64,000 nucleotides of DNA from Brachypodium distachyon (GCF_000005505.3 NC_016133.3:30993008-31057007); one strand, 5' to 3'. Numbered from the stretch's first letter, positions 25,001 through 36,640 are shown. Translations and numbers: made by a program. Notes: a model not told the origin generated them from the sequence alone.

Positions 25001-27527
25001 GATATCACTGCGCCCTTTTCCTTGTAACTGTGGAATCGAGACTTCATTTGTTCCAACTAATGGAATGTATATCAGGGACGACCCATCTTTTGTTGTGGGA
25101 AAACCATGTGACAAAGGTCACAGATGGATGTGCTCGAAAACAATATCTGACTGTGTTGAAGCCCTAGTTGGAGCATATTATGTTGGTGGTGGCATCATTG
25201 CTGCACTTTGGGTAATGAGGTGGTTTGGTATTGAAATAAAATGTGATAGGAAGTTAGTGCAGGAAGTTAAGCTTAATGCATCATATATATGCTACTTACC
25301 GAAAACAAATGATATTGACGAGTTGGAGGTAAAACTGAAGTACAACTTCTCAGTCAAGGGCCTTCTACTGGAAGCCATAACTCATCCATCTGCGCAGGAA
25401 TCTGGGGTTGACTACTGTTACCAGGTCAGTGGAGGAGCACATTTTGTTACTGGTTGATAGATTTATTTCAGTAACATCAGTTATTGCTCTTCCATCAGAT
25501 ATTACTTGAAAATAAGTTTTATCCATGTCTTATATCCTTAATCTTCTTTTTCTAACTTCTGCTTTTTATTTCAGCGTCTGGAATTTCTGGGTGATTGTGT
25601 GCTGGATCTACTAATCACACAGTATCTATATGTTACCCATACTGATGTTGATCCTGGAGAATTGACAGACTTGCGTTCTGCTTTGGTTAGTAATGAGAAT
25701 TTTGCACAAGCAGTTGTAAGAAACAACATTCACAGTCATCTGCAGCATGGGTCTGGAGTACTTTTAGAGCAAATTACAGAATATGTTAGGTTCAATTTGG
25801 AGTGCCAAGGAAAGGAGAATGAATTCCTTCAACATTCTACATGTAAAGTACCTAAGGTTAGAAATACAGTTCCATTCATGTTCATGAAATTAACAGCCTA
25901 CGTTTTGAATTTCGTGCTTTATTTGTTCTGCATAGCTATTTCTCTGGGGAGTTTCTCCCCAGCCAAGTAGCCAACATTATGGATAGAAGTTATCAAGCTG
26001 ATTTTGTTCTTTATTTTATAGGTACTTGGGGACATCATGGAGAGCATCGCCGGCGCAATATTCATAGATACAGATTTTAATGTTGATCTGCTTTGGAATA
26101 TTGTTGAACCGTTGCTTTCTCCAATGATAACTCCTGAGAACCTTGCATTACCACCTTATCGTGAGTTGCTAGAGCTATGTAGCCACCTTGGTTATTTCAT
26201 AAATTCAAAATACAGTAGTAAAGGAGAAGAAGTAATTATAGAGATGTCAGTTCAATTAAGAGATGAACTACTGGTAGCCCAAGGACATGACAGCAATAAG
26301 AAGAGTGCAAAGGCAAAGGCGGCTGCTCGTATCTTGGCAGATCTGAAGGTAAATACCTTAAACACACATAAGATGATTTTTTTTGCGAGGAACACATAAG
26401 AATATTGTGTAAGCTCATAGTTCATAGGGTTCATGCCAGGTGCCTCATGGTGTTAGTGGTTTCTCAATTGAATTGGTAGCAATTGAACTATACACCTTGA
26501 GTGTACACTCATGTCCTATTGCAATTGAAATAAATAAGACATCTTTTACGTATTCCTCCCTGTTGTGGTGTTCAAGTAGCTCTGCTTTTCTTCTTTGAAA
26601 ATAGGATATCAGATATGTTTATGTTGTTATCTGTGCTAGAAACTGATGTTGAATTTTCAACCAGAAACGTGGCCTTTCAATCAAACAATGTTTCTCCATG
26701 TATAAGCAGTTGGATATTATATCTTCGGACTTGCAGTTTAACTTGACGAGTGTAAGCTCCTAAACTGTTCTCCACCAAATGATTTACCACAGTGCTGTAT
26801 TTTGTTATGAGTAATGGATACTTTTACTTCTCTGTAGTTAGAATCACCACTTGATTATAATGATGTGAATGACAATCCTAGCATAAAAGGTTTTTCCTCA
26901 CAGAAAGAAGCAGGTATGTGATATTTCCCTGTTTTGATTATCCTTTGGTTTAACTGTTTCCTTCTACAGCATGTCAAACATGAAGTGGAGTGTATATGCA
27001 TTTTTTTTTGCGAGCATAAAATGCATGCATGTTCTCCTACTCATAAACCATGAAATGTTGTATGCTTTTCAGTAGTTGTCACGCTCAAAATGGATAAAGG
27101 TGGACCGCGAAGCGTTCTTTTTAAGCTATGCAAGAGGCTGCAGTGGCCAATGCCAGAATTCGAATTTGTGGAACAAAGGTTTAGGTACGTATAGGAATTA
27201 CAAAGATATTACTTTATGGTAAATGAAGGCGCAACTTTATTTCACTTGAATGTTGGCAATTCATTTGTTTCCTCTAATAAATTAAGCTGTAAACGTGCTA
27301 AAGTTCTTGTATTGTGTTCCTGCAATAGGACTCCTATTGTCCTGGATGGGGTAACTACAACCAACTTCAATAGCTTCGTTTCAACCATCACCTTGCACAT
27401 ACCTGATGTAACCGCCATTACCCTTCAAGGTGAGCGACGAACTGACAAAAAGAGTGCCCAGGATTCAGCATCGTTGATAATGCTTCACGAGCTTCAGTGT
27501 CTCAAGGTCTGTATATGCAAGACTTAG
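16015..27527 (+). CDS. DCL5: Dicer-like protein, DCL3 clade, probably DCL3b/DCL5
   Basis: Makes 24-nt small RNAs; grass DCL5 (DCL3b) cuts meiotic 24-nt phasiRNAs in anthers. Exons: 16015-16097, 16216-16399, 16531-16644, 17194-17328, 17452-17521, 18144-18208, 18294-18425, 18581-18733, 19803-19935, 20602-20707, 20802-20994, 21069-21229, 21596-21811, 22084-22349, 22853-23127, 23217-23719, 23811-23908, 24024-24232, 24318-24527, 24948-25424, 25575-25856, 26022-26348, 26665-26751, 26838-26913, 27073-27184, 27329-27527; all phases agree, 1621 residues. Domains: DEAD helicase with Walker A DTGSGKT (47-53) and DECH (156-159); helicase C with QSRGRAR (~490); DUF283; PAZ (~840-980); RNase IIIa ([20 protein letters not shown]); RNase IIIb ([21 protein letters not shown]); two dsRBDs. 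All four catalytic acid pairs are present. Intron 5 has a GC donor. Assignment to DCL5 rather than DCL3a rests on recalled rice synteny. The last exon may instead splice after 27506 to 29281. Confidence 0.93.
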
Positions 27528-28290
27528 CAACGCGCATCGTAGACCCACATGGCAACTAAAGCTATTGGAGTACTTTTTAACCTGCGGATCTGATCTTCCC
27601 CCAGAAATGAATCATGTTGAAAAACAATTATGAACAACTTGGTACTAGTAGTGCTAGATAACCTTGCAGCGCCTTTGAAGAATTAATGTCTTGCCACTTG
27701 GTTCAGCAGTTTCCATAATGTTTTGTTTGGAGGGATAGGAAGCTGGAGTGTGTCTGTCTTTTCATAATTGCAATGTACCATTTCAACTGAGCAAGAAAAT
27801 ATAATACGAGAACCGATATTTGTTTTGGTTTTAATCTACCTTAAAACTCATAGGAGTTATTGTAGTACCAACATTGAGCTTCACCCTCTGGTGCTTCTTC
27901 AGGTTCCTAGTCGAACCGAGTGCCACCATGTTAGTATCTCCTTGCGGGCTCACTTTTGTTTCACATAAATAAAAAAGTAAGTAAACTCGGTATTTCTCAG
28001 TCACTCAAGAAATTATCATTTCTTCCCTCAAAAAAAAAAAGAAATTATCATTTCTGATTCGACCAAGTCGTCTGTAAATTTGAGTAACAGTAACGCCTGA
28101 AAATTCAGCACTTCAACCAGACCAAAGCCCCACCTGAATAGTGGCACTAATCGGACATAACCAAAACTGAATTCGATCAACCATGTCCGTAGGTTCCATC
28201 TCCCAAAACCATTCAAAACCAACCATGCCACCAACCCAATAAAACGAGATCATTTTTACAAATTGACAACACAAGCTGTAAGGTGACTAT
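27528..28290. other. 3' region of the Dicer gene / convergent gene
   Basis: No gene. It probably holds the Dicer 3' UTR (if the stop at 27525-27527 is used; an aataaaaa signal lies near 27967) and, on the other strand, the 3' UTR of the gene ending at 28291. If the Dicer transcript splices to 29281, this is intron. Confidence 0.4.
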
Positions 28291-30988
28291 TTACAAAAGC
28301 GAGGCTCTCTCCAGCAACCCATCCATGACCACCTTCCTCTTGTGCTCCCCCGTGCACAAGTCCGCCGCCACCCGGTCACCGAGCCTCCAGCTGCCACCTA
28401 CACCGGCATCACCACCGAGCCTCCGGCTACCTCCGCCAACGCCAACGCCCTGCGCCGCCGGCCCGAACCACCACCGCGCGCCGTACATGCACGAGCACAG
28501 GAAGAACACCGCGGCGACGCGGCCGACGAACACGATAGCGCCCAGCGTGGTGGCCATTGCCCACAGGTCGGGCTGGAGCGAGCGGAGCCTCGACGACGGG
28601 GCTCGCCACGTTTCCCCGGACGGGCTCGGGCACGGCTGCTGGCTGGTCGTCTCCGGCTGCAGCACAGGAGCCGCGCAGCTCGTGGTTGGCTCGTCCTCGA
28701 CGGTTCGCCGCGGCCTGCCCCGGTTTTGCTTCTTGGCGCCGCCGAAGCTGCTCACCTGCAGAGCACAACATTGTTGGCAATATGGGTGATGACTGCCGGT
28801 AGTAACGGCAAAAAGCAATTCTTGTCATTCGCAAAAAAAAAAAAAAGAAAGAGAAGCAATTCTTGTCGGAGTACGAGACAGACAAAACACGATCTACACA
28901 CACGCCACCACACGCTCACAAAACCATGTGCGCCACAACGTGTATGCAATTTCTTTTCATGTGTGTGTTTTAACCTTCTAACAAAAAATGTCTCAACTTT
29001 GACTAAATTTGAATGCATCTATATATTAAATCATGTCTAGATACATTGGACGGAGGGAGTAGTAAGAATCAGTAAATCATGACATGTCATGGCTTACTGA
29101 ATCGGTGTTTCATCTGTTTCAGCGTTTTCCATTTCACAATAGTACACGTAGATTTGCTATTAGCTTAAAGTACATAATAGTTTGCTGATGAGATATTGTT
29201 AATTACTACCACTTTATATATATCTTGATGCTAGGATATGTATTCATCAAACTACTAAATGAGTGTCATATTATTTTCAGGAGCACAATGTCAGGTCAAA
29301 TGTTTCTGCCCACGAGCCTGTTGCATATGAAGATGGATTATTTGGAGGTTTCTTCAATGAGTCTGGAGCATGAGCACTCACTTTCTCGTTGCTGCTCATG
29401 AGCAACCAAATGCAGGAACTGAATAGGTTTTGGGATGCAGTTTTCCAGTATAGCTAACTCTGGCTATATACTCATCTGTGACAATAGTTGACATGTTGAG
29501 TCATTTTTTTTGGCATAGCAAACTCTAGCCATTTACTATCTGTTATGGTTGTAATGAGATTTGTTTTTGGGACACTTGCTACTGCCATGAACATGTTTGA
29601 ATGAAGATTGAGATTGAGATTTGAATGAAGACTGAGATTTACTAAAACAATTTGTGTTATGTGCGGTTTCTATTGGTTATTAATTATGGCTCGATTTGAA
29701 TTTATTTGAATTATGTTGATGAATTCAAATATAGTCAATATGAATTCATATATGGTAAATACGAATTCCAATATGGTTCCCTAGAGTGTATTACAGATTC
29801 TTGTTGGTAAAGTCCTCTAGGGAAAGATGATGATGTGGCATAGATCTTCCATGTGATTTCTTTCCCTAGAGTTCCAGCCACTAGGAAAAGAAATGCTCCC
29901 CTAGAGCTCTCGAAATGACCCTAGGTAAAGACCTCTTTCCCCACCATACTATACATAGGGTTCTGTCCCTAGAGCAGTCCCTAGGTGAAGCATTTACCTA
30001 AGGTTTTTCTACTTTCACCTAGAGTATTTGCCTCTAGGGAAACTTGTGGATTCTAGTAGTGAGCTGGACACACACAGCCGCCGCCGCCGCTCGGATCTCA
30101 GGCCACCGGCGCTGCCGCCCGCCTCTGTGCCGCGGGCGTCGGGCGGCACAAAGCGCAGGAGGCCGCCGGATGGATGGCACGGAGCAGTGAGCGAGGGTCG
30201 GATTGGGCGGTGTGACGGCCGAGGCACTGGGTTGGGCGATGGTGGCGGAGGATTTTCTAGAGGCCTAGACTTTCCTTCTCGTGTGGAGGAGCCGTTTCGT
30301 GGGGACTGGCCGACCGGGGAGAAACGACATGTGCGGACCGTGGGTTGATTTTTGAAAACCGGAGGTGCAAAACGCAAATATGTCTGGCGGACGACAACGA
30401 AGGAAACGCTCCTCCTTTTATTATCAGGTGTAGACTAGGGCCGGTAATGACGCGGTAGTTCACAGCACAACTACTCGATGCATGGCCATGGGCGATCGTG
30501 CGCACGTATACCTTGGGCAGGAAGATGCTTCCGGAGGAGACAGACGCGAACGCCTTCTTGGCCTGTGACGACGACGTCAGCAGCATCAGCCGCAGCCGCA
30601 GCAGCTTCTTCCTCCTCCTCTTCTCGCCACCCGCCTCCTCCTTGCCCTTGCCGCCGCGGCTCTTCCTGTTCCGCCATGGCCAGGAGAACCACGACAGGCT
30701 GAGCCTGAGCCTGAGCCGCCGTCGACGCCGCCGCCTCCGTTCGGGCGCGGCCGGCACCCTGGAGGAGCTCCAGAAACAGAACGGCAGACACGAGGAGCAG
30801 CCCGCAGCCATGCCGTCGTGGCTGCTGCTGTTGCCGGCGACGTCGTCGTCCATGGCACGACTCGTCTCGGCAGGCATCATGAATTCCGACCGGCCGGTCT
30901 GATCAACGGAAGCTTTCAGGCGATGTAATTGTGAGGATTTTCCAAAGTCTTGCTCTCTAGAGGCAGCATCATCATGATTGCAGCTCAT
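28291..30988 (-). CDS. Basic single-pass membrane protein, uncharacterised plant family
   Basis: Two exons on the minus strand: 30988-30512 and 28755-28291, both phase 0, giving 313 residues. Exon 1 encodes an acidic/Ser-rich start, a Cys/Phe patch (PFCFWSS), an Arg run (from about residue 84) and a second basic stretch, ending in SSGSIFLPK before a gtatac donor. Exon 2 starts VSSFGGAKKQNRGRPRR (an AT-hook-like RGRP core), then a hydrophobic segment at about residues 224-250 (likely one membrane span) and a Gly-rich loop. The C-terminus HKRKVVMDGLLERASLL resembles the conserved end KKVIMEGLLER that I recall from a family of unnamed plant membrane proteins. Function is unknown. Its 1756-bp intron contains a MITE, a CACTA end and a plus-strand exon candidate for the Dicer gene. 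The correct joining of two long GC-rich frames supports a real gene; no transcript evidence is available. Confidence 0.62.
28973..29059. mobile_element. Stowaway MITE, truncated left end
   Basis: Right end ggacggagggag plus TA; internal family sequence (aatgtctcaactttgac, catgtctagatacat). Left border is approximate. It lies in the intron of the minus-strand gene. Confidence 0.7.
29281..29373 (+). other. Candidate alternative last exon of the Dicer gene
   Basis: A strong acceptor (atattattttcag, ending 29280) precedes 30 open codons and TGA at 29371-29373, reading EHNVRSNVSAHEPVAYEDGL and on to NESGA. Joining it in phase 0 to a donor after 27506 would give a 1645-residue Dicer. A 30-codon open frame could be chance, so this is unproven. 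Confidence 0.3.
29780..30061. mobile_element. CACTA transposon terminus (solo end)
   Basis: The stretch ends ttctagtagtg, the inverted form of CACTACTAGAA, a typical CACTA terminal repeat. Before it lie many subterminal copies of ccctagag/ctctaggg in both orientations (for example 29781, 29817, 29873, 29898, 29968, 30032). No matching left end with CACTACTAGAA is found upstream, so only one terminus remains. The left limit is approximate. Confidence 0.65.
30062..30511. other. GC-rich intron segment of the minus-strand gene
   Basis: It lies between the CACTA end and exon 1 of the minus-strand gene. Open in several frames on both strands because of GC-richness; I see no family features and call no gene. 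Confidence 0.35.
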
Positions 30989-31190
30989 GGAAACAGCCCT
31001 GGCACGTAGAGAATTAATTGCTAACTAGCTAGGTAGCAACCCAGTTTGCAAAAGCTAAGACGAAGGGAAATAAAAATTCGAAGTCATGGTCGCTTAGGGG
31101 AAAAGAAAGGGGAAGAAGTGGGGGCGACTAGCTAGCGCGCTAGCTAATAAAATGCCCAGAGAAACCGCTTCGCTCTGTACTCCGTACGTA

Positions 31191-31243
31191 ATCTCTCCGT
31201 TTCATCAAGGCTGAAACTAGAGATCTTTATGGAACGGAGGGAG
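31191..31243. mobile_element. Very short Stowaway-like element (~53 bp)
   Basis: Left atctctccgtttc and right ggaacggagggag, flanked by TA. Nearly all internal sequence is absent. Confidence 0.55.
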
Positions 31244-31999
31244 TAGTTATCAGCAAGTTTGCATACAAAAATTTTATAACAGAGAAATGGAATTGAACGG
31301 CAATTTTAAACGATCTTGCAGTACACGAACATGTAGTTAGTTTATATTAGAGGGAAATTAACTGAGGTCAGCAGCTCTTGTGAATTGCGCGGAAGTATAT
31401 GTATACAGTTATGCCAGGTGGAGAATATTGTGCATTGTGCTTCAGCACGTACTGGGGTACAACAATGGCGGCGGATCTAACTGCAGCAAAAAATAGTGGC
31501 ACGCACACTTGTCAGGAGTACATATGCATATATGTATATCTCCATCCCTATGTAACAAGGTTAATTAAGGGGAAACGATTCCATTCAACCGACTTAACAA
31601 AGCAGGGCCGTCAGGGTAAGCAACTAATATCCTAGGAAATTGGATACAGGGCGAACCCAGCCCGGTGATCGGGCGGGGTCCGCCACACCCAATAAATTTC
31701 AAAATTCTTTTACCATAAGTAAAACTATAAAAAAAATAGAAAAAAATAGAATTGCAGTGTATTTGTCACCCAATATTGAAAACATTGGTCCGCCACAGAT
31801 TGGATAAGTAAGTTTTGTAACCTAAACATTGTAAGAAGAAGTTCGAGAGAGAGTAAATGAAACTTAATTGGAGATCTCAATGAGAGTATTGTGTAGAATG
31901 AAATGAATTTCCCCTGGCACTACCGGCCACCTCATCTTTTGCTACCTACTCCGTAGAACTACTTTATGTGTTGAACTACTCCATTTATTTCGACTGATA

Positions 32000-32053
32000 C
32001 TCTCTCCGGTTCAATTTAACTAATCCATGTCAGTTAATTCGGGATGGAGGGAG
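32000..32053. mobile_element. Very short Stowaway-like element (~54 bp)
   Basis: Left ctctctccggttc and right gggatggagggag with TA on both sides. Similar in length to the copy at 31191. Confidence 0.55.
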
Positions 32054-33483
32054 TACTACTTTCGATCCTAAATATAAGATGTTCTAACTTTGTCCTGAAT
32101 CAATATTCTCGTCTCAGGACTTATATCAGATCAAATTAATGACGGGGTGAGGAGTTCGATCGTCAGCAAGGTATTAATATTTTCTTCTTCGTTTCCATGC
32201 GTATAAAAACGAAGGGATCCTCCCTTTGGGACCAAGCAACCTATAGTTAGAGTTGTACCTAATCATCCAGCGTAGCCATGTAACAGCGACAGGTTCACAC
32301 GGTCGCGCAGTTCAGCTTGGAAATGCATGCAAGTTTCGTGTGAGAAAAACTAGAGCAAAAACGTTCGTTATGATCTCCGCTGAATTCTCAAAGACCAAGT
32401 TCACGATCCGCAGTAGCATGTTGCTGTCACGCTTAATGAAAATGACCCGAGATTAACTAGTACAATTTTTTTTGACGAAAGTGGCACAATTAATTAACTA
32501 TAATTTTGCTATTGAGAAGTCATATAGTTAGATCAGTCGATGCATTTGGCGGTCGGATTTTAATCCAACGATAACACGTGAGAGATGAGAGAGTGAGGAT
32601 GACCATCAGATTTTAAGCCAACGGATGTAATACATCAACTATTTAAGACATCGTTAGTTCAAAATAGACAACGACTGAGAAATAGCCACACTCAATTAAC
32701 TATGTGCGTCCGCCTTTGATTGACCATATGTACATGCATAATCATCGTTGCTTTTGTAGACCAACCACATCTTGAATGGTTATTTTTGACGGTACATTAG
32801 TGTTGCCATACTACAACATGAAAATAAATCTCAACTACAGCCGGGTTACAGCCGGGTAAGACAACGACTGTTGTCAATCAGGACAACATGCATGTTGCCA
32901 ACGGCTGGAAAAAACGAGAAACAGAAGGGAAACTCCGATGTGCCGCTTCCATTCTCCCGTGTGTTAAATACGACAAGCTACAAAATTTCCTCCTATGCGT
33001 TTGTGCAAAATACGCACGGCGAAAATCTTGAGGATAAATAATTCGAACTGCAAGAGTCAATTCAATGTTTGAAGAAACATACTGTTCAGGTGGCCGTTGA
33101 ATGTTGATTCCTCATAAGAAAAAGAGAGTGAACCCAATGATTCAAAAGAGTCAATTCGCCGGCCGGAGCATTCTTCTTCACCGAACATTTACGTCTTCAC
33201 CCGAGCAATTCACGAGCAGTGATCCCCGATTATTATGTGGCTTCAGCTGATCACGCGGACCTCCTCGCGCCGTTGCTTCTCTCGTGCCGGTGCCGCTCCC
33301 GGTCCACAACGCGAACAGCCACGCGCAGACGCAGGCGACGACGGCCACGAGGTAGTTTAACATGATTTTTATATCACAAAAATTATACTCCCTCCGTCGG
33401 ATATTAAGTGACTTAAATTTTTCTAAATATGGATGTATCTATACACAAAAAACGTCTACATACATGTAATAGAAAGTCACTTA

Positions 33484-35257
33484 CACTCCTACAAAAAGAC
33501 TCACTAGTGACGGTAAAAAAAGTGTATCAGTAACGGGCGGACCGCACATCACTAACTTCCTGTTACCTGATGTGCTTAACATCAGTAACGGGCGGACCGC
33601 ACATCACTAACTTCCTGTTACCTGATGTGCTTAACATCAGTAACGGGCGGTCTGCCCGTTACTGATGAGGTCCCTCATCAGTAATGGTCAAGCTACACGC
33701 CCGACGCTGATATGGATTGGAAGAAAATAAAAAAAAACGAGGCTGGCCACAAGCCCGCCTCGAATCCACAAATAAAAAAAAATCGCCGGCTTCTCAAGGA
33801 CACGGTGCCGCCGGTGCTCTAGGCCCCCCGCGCTAATGCTCCTCCGCATGCCGGTGGAAGAAGGTCACCGGATCCGGTGCCGACGAGGAGAGAGCGAGCC
33901 GCTACGAGAGATCGAGAGAGTGAGAAATAAGGGGAATAGAGAACAGAGAGAGAGAGGGAGGGGGCATACCTGAGGTCGACCGGCGTGGAGGCCGGATCCC
34001 GGCCCGCGGCCCCCGGATCCACCGACGAGATAGAGCCAGCCCCCCGCCCCCCCCCCCCCCCCCGTCGGTGGCGCCGTGGTCGAAGAAGAGGGAGGCGATG
34101 GCGGGGCCAAGCCCGGCGAGGAGGTTGTGGAAGTGCTGCGGCGGCGGTTCGGGCGGGGAGGAGGCGGGCCGGAAGGCGACGGGCGACGGGGAGAGGATGG
34201 ATGGTAGGTCCGAGGAGCGGGAGAAGACAGTGCGGAGGAGCCGGATCCACCGGCGTGGAGGCCGTGGCGGCCGAAAGGAAGAGGAGGGGGGCTGGTGGGG
34301 CGCGCGACGGAGACAGAGGGAGATCGGAGAGATAGAGGGAGGGGAGGGAGGCTGGCGGCGCGGAGGAAGGAGTTAGGGGAGTTAGGGTTAGTTGTCCTTT
34401 ATATAGGAAGAAGTGGGTCGGGCCTAAAATGGTTTGGCCCAGTAGTATCAGTGGCGGGCCTAACTTTAAAACCCGTTAGTGATGAGTCCAAACACTTTCT
34501 TTTTTTGTATTTTTCATACTTCTTGTAATATGAAGTATTTCATATAATTAAATTGGCCTATAAATTTTCAATATGGTTTAATTTTTGTGAAAAACGGATA
34601 GATTTCATTTTGAACAATATTAATTGTGGTTGCTTCACAAAAATATCTCATTTTTTGCATTTGGAAATTGGAAAATCACTTTTTATAACCAAAACATGGT
34701 AAACCTCTTTGGCAATATTGTTTTTCATCACAAGATTCACCTTTGTGCAAAAATGGATACATTATCATGAAATGTGGCATAGAAATTGACAAAACTTTGG
34801 CCATTTAGGTTAAAACCTAAAGTTCAACTATGGGAAATAACAAGATTGTACTACACATGTAATTTTTTCAAATGTTACCATATGATATTATTATTCCACT
34901 ATGTTAAGCAAGAAAAAATAAGACTTCAGCAAAAAGAATCATATTTTTCTGATTTTTGTGAATTAGTTATGATTTTTCCAATCTCCCAAGATCTCCAGGG
35001 GTCATCAGTGGCGGGCCTAGATGTAAAGCCCGCCACTGATGTGTGCTTTTCTGAATTTGGTTATTTTTCGCATTGAACCATTAGCTCGGGCCCGTCACTG
35101 ATGAGGCGTCATCAGTGACAGGCGTGGACGCGACCGTCACTGATGTTGCTCATCAGTGACGGGCATGAAAGTCCCGTTACTCATGATGGTCATCAGTTAC
35201 GGGCTCGAAACACCCGTCACTGATGTCTCGTCACATATGCACCTTTTTGTAGTAGTG
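33484..35257. mobile_element. Non-autonomous CACTA transposon, 1774 bp
   Basis: The left end is CACTCCTACAAAAAG and the right end is ctttttgtagtagtg, its inverted repeat with one mismatch. A 3-bp duplication tta (33481-33483 and 35258-35260) matches CACTA insertion. Subterminal motifs such as catcagtaacggg and catcagtgacggg repeat in both orientations near both ends. The interior (33780-34480) is GC-rich with long open frames on both strands, a poly-C run near 34050 and direct repeats such as ccggcgtggaggccg. No transposase is recognisable. The GC-rich core may be captured host sequence. Confidence 0.88.
33531..33640. repeat. 55-bp tandem duplication within the CACTA end
   Basis: Two adjacent 55-bp copies (33531-33585, 33586-33640) beginning taacgggcggaccgcac, followed by a partial third copy. 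Confidence 0.9.
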
Positions 35258-35304
35258 TTAATATGTGACGGAGTGAACATTATTTAGTCATGTTAAATTA
35301 GTTA

Positions 35305-35427
35305 CTCCCTCCGTCCAACAAAAGATGTCTCAAGTTTGCCAAAATTTGGATGTATCTAGACATGACTTAGTATATAGATGCATTCAAATTTAGTCAAAGT
35401 TGAGACATCCTTTGTGGACGGAGGAAG
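35305..35427. mobile_element. Stowaway MITE (123 bp) abutting a LINE
   Basis: The ends are ctccctccgtcc and ggacggaggaag with TA duplications (35303-35304, 35428-35429). The LINE reading frame begins immediately after. Confidence 0.9.
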
Positions 35428-35429
35428 TA

Positions 35430-36640
35430 GATGAATAAAAAGAAGTTTCTTCAGGAAACTATCTTTGAGCATCAGTTTGTTTTTGTTGGGGTGCAGGAAA
35501 CTAAAAAGAAAGATTTTAAAGACGAGTGGTTAAATTCTTTGACTGGTAATGAGAAATTATATGAATTGGGTACCTTCTAAAGGTCAGTCAGGGGGTTGCT
35601 GCTAGGGGTTAATGATTCTTTTTTTTGAAGTGGGGAATGTGATAAAGGTGATTACCACATTAGGATGGTTGTTTATGATAGAAAAAATAATTTTAAATGG
35701 AACTTGGTCATTATATATGGGGCTGCTCATGATAAAGACAAAGCTGAGTTCCTAGCAGAGCTAGTTCATATTCTAGGTTATAATAATTTACCTATTGTTT
35801 TTGGCGGTGATTTTATATCATTATGAAGGTTTCGGAAAGAAATAAACCTAAGAAACCAAGTAAGTGGTCTACTCTTTTCAATGGTATTATTGAACATCGG
35901 GCTTTGCAGGAAATAGAGCTTTCTGGTAGAAGTTTTACCTGGTCTAATAATCAAGATGATTCCTTGTTTGAGAAGCTTGATAGAGTTTTAGTTAGTCCAG
36001 ATTGGTTAGCCCAAATATCCTTTACTACCATTTCTGCTCTGCATAGAGAAGTTTCTGACCACACTGGTCTTCTTATGACTTTCAGTAAAACTCCTACTAG
36101 GATTTCTAGACCTTTTAAGTTTGAACTGAGTTGGTTTATGCATCAGGAGTTGTATGATATAGTTAATAATGTTTGGCACAAAGTCTGTCCTGGTAAGAAT
36201 TTTGAAGATGTTTGGCAAAGTAGAGCTAGTTTTTTAAGAAAACAATTAAAAGGGCGTGGTACCTTAATCTCAAAGGTGCTACTAAGAGAATTAAAAAAGA
36301 TTTATCTGAGCAGATTGATATGATAGATAGAAATAGTGAAATAGCTGGTCTCTCTGTGGATAATAGAAATTTAAAACATGAACTGAAGTTGAGACTAGAT
36401 TTCATTTCTAAGGAAGAAGAAATAATGTGGTTCCAAAGGTCTAAAGAACAGGACCTGTTGGAAGGGGATTGTAACACTGCTTATTTTATGGCTAGAGCTA
36501 GTGGTAAGAGAAGAAATACTAAGATCTTTAGTTTAAATCAGGAAGAAGGCATGATAGTGGGGGATAAATATATTCTGGAGTATGCAACCAATTTTTATAG
36601 AAGCTGTTTGGGCCTAATGAATCTCTTTCATTCAGTTTAG
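35430..36640 (+). pseudogene. LINE endonuclease/linker remnant
   Basis: The AP-endonuclease part is recognisable by FVGVQETKK at the start, the block FTWSNNQDDSLFEKLDRVL (near 35935) and SDHTGLL (near 36055), which is the usual SDH motif. Frame breaks occur near 35578, 35820 and 36260. The following linker ends with the stop near 36638. Confidence 0.75.

Larger units (their letters stand above)
30989..33387. other. Intergenic region, promoter side of the minus-strand gene
   Basis: No supported gene. It contains two very short Stowaway-like elements and a segment near 31650-31800 (gtccgccaca motifs at both sides) that looks like another decayed transposon. A minus-strand ORF at 33178-33363 starts with a hydrophobic stretch (MLNYLVAVVACVCAWLF) but is only 61 residues and lacks support. 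Confidence 0.4.
33388..35277. mobile_element. Stowaway MITE split by a CACTA element
   Basis: The left part, from ctccctccgtcgg at 33388 (TA at 33386-33387), ends at 33483. The right part resumes at 35258 with ttaatatgtgacggagtgaa. Without the insert and one tta copy the MITE is about 113 bp. Confidence 0.88.

Noticed and set aside
33178..33363. Small minus-strand ORF with a hydrophobic start (61 residues)
   Set aside because: Looks like a signal anchor but has no conserved continuation, no TATA box recognised and no neighbouring exon; chance cannot be excluded.
33819..34376. Long ORFs within the CACTA core
   Set aside because: Open on both strands because of extreme GC content and direct repeats; no transposase or host domain recognisable.
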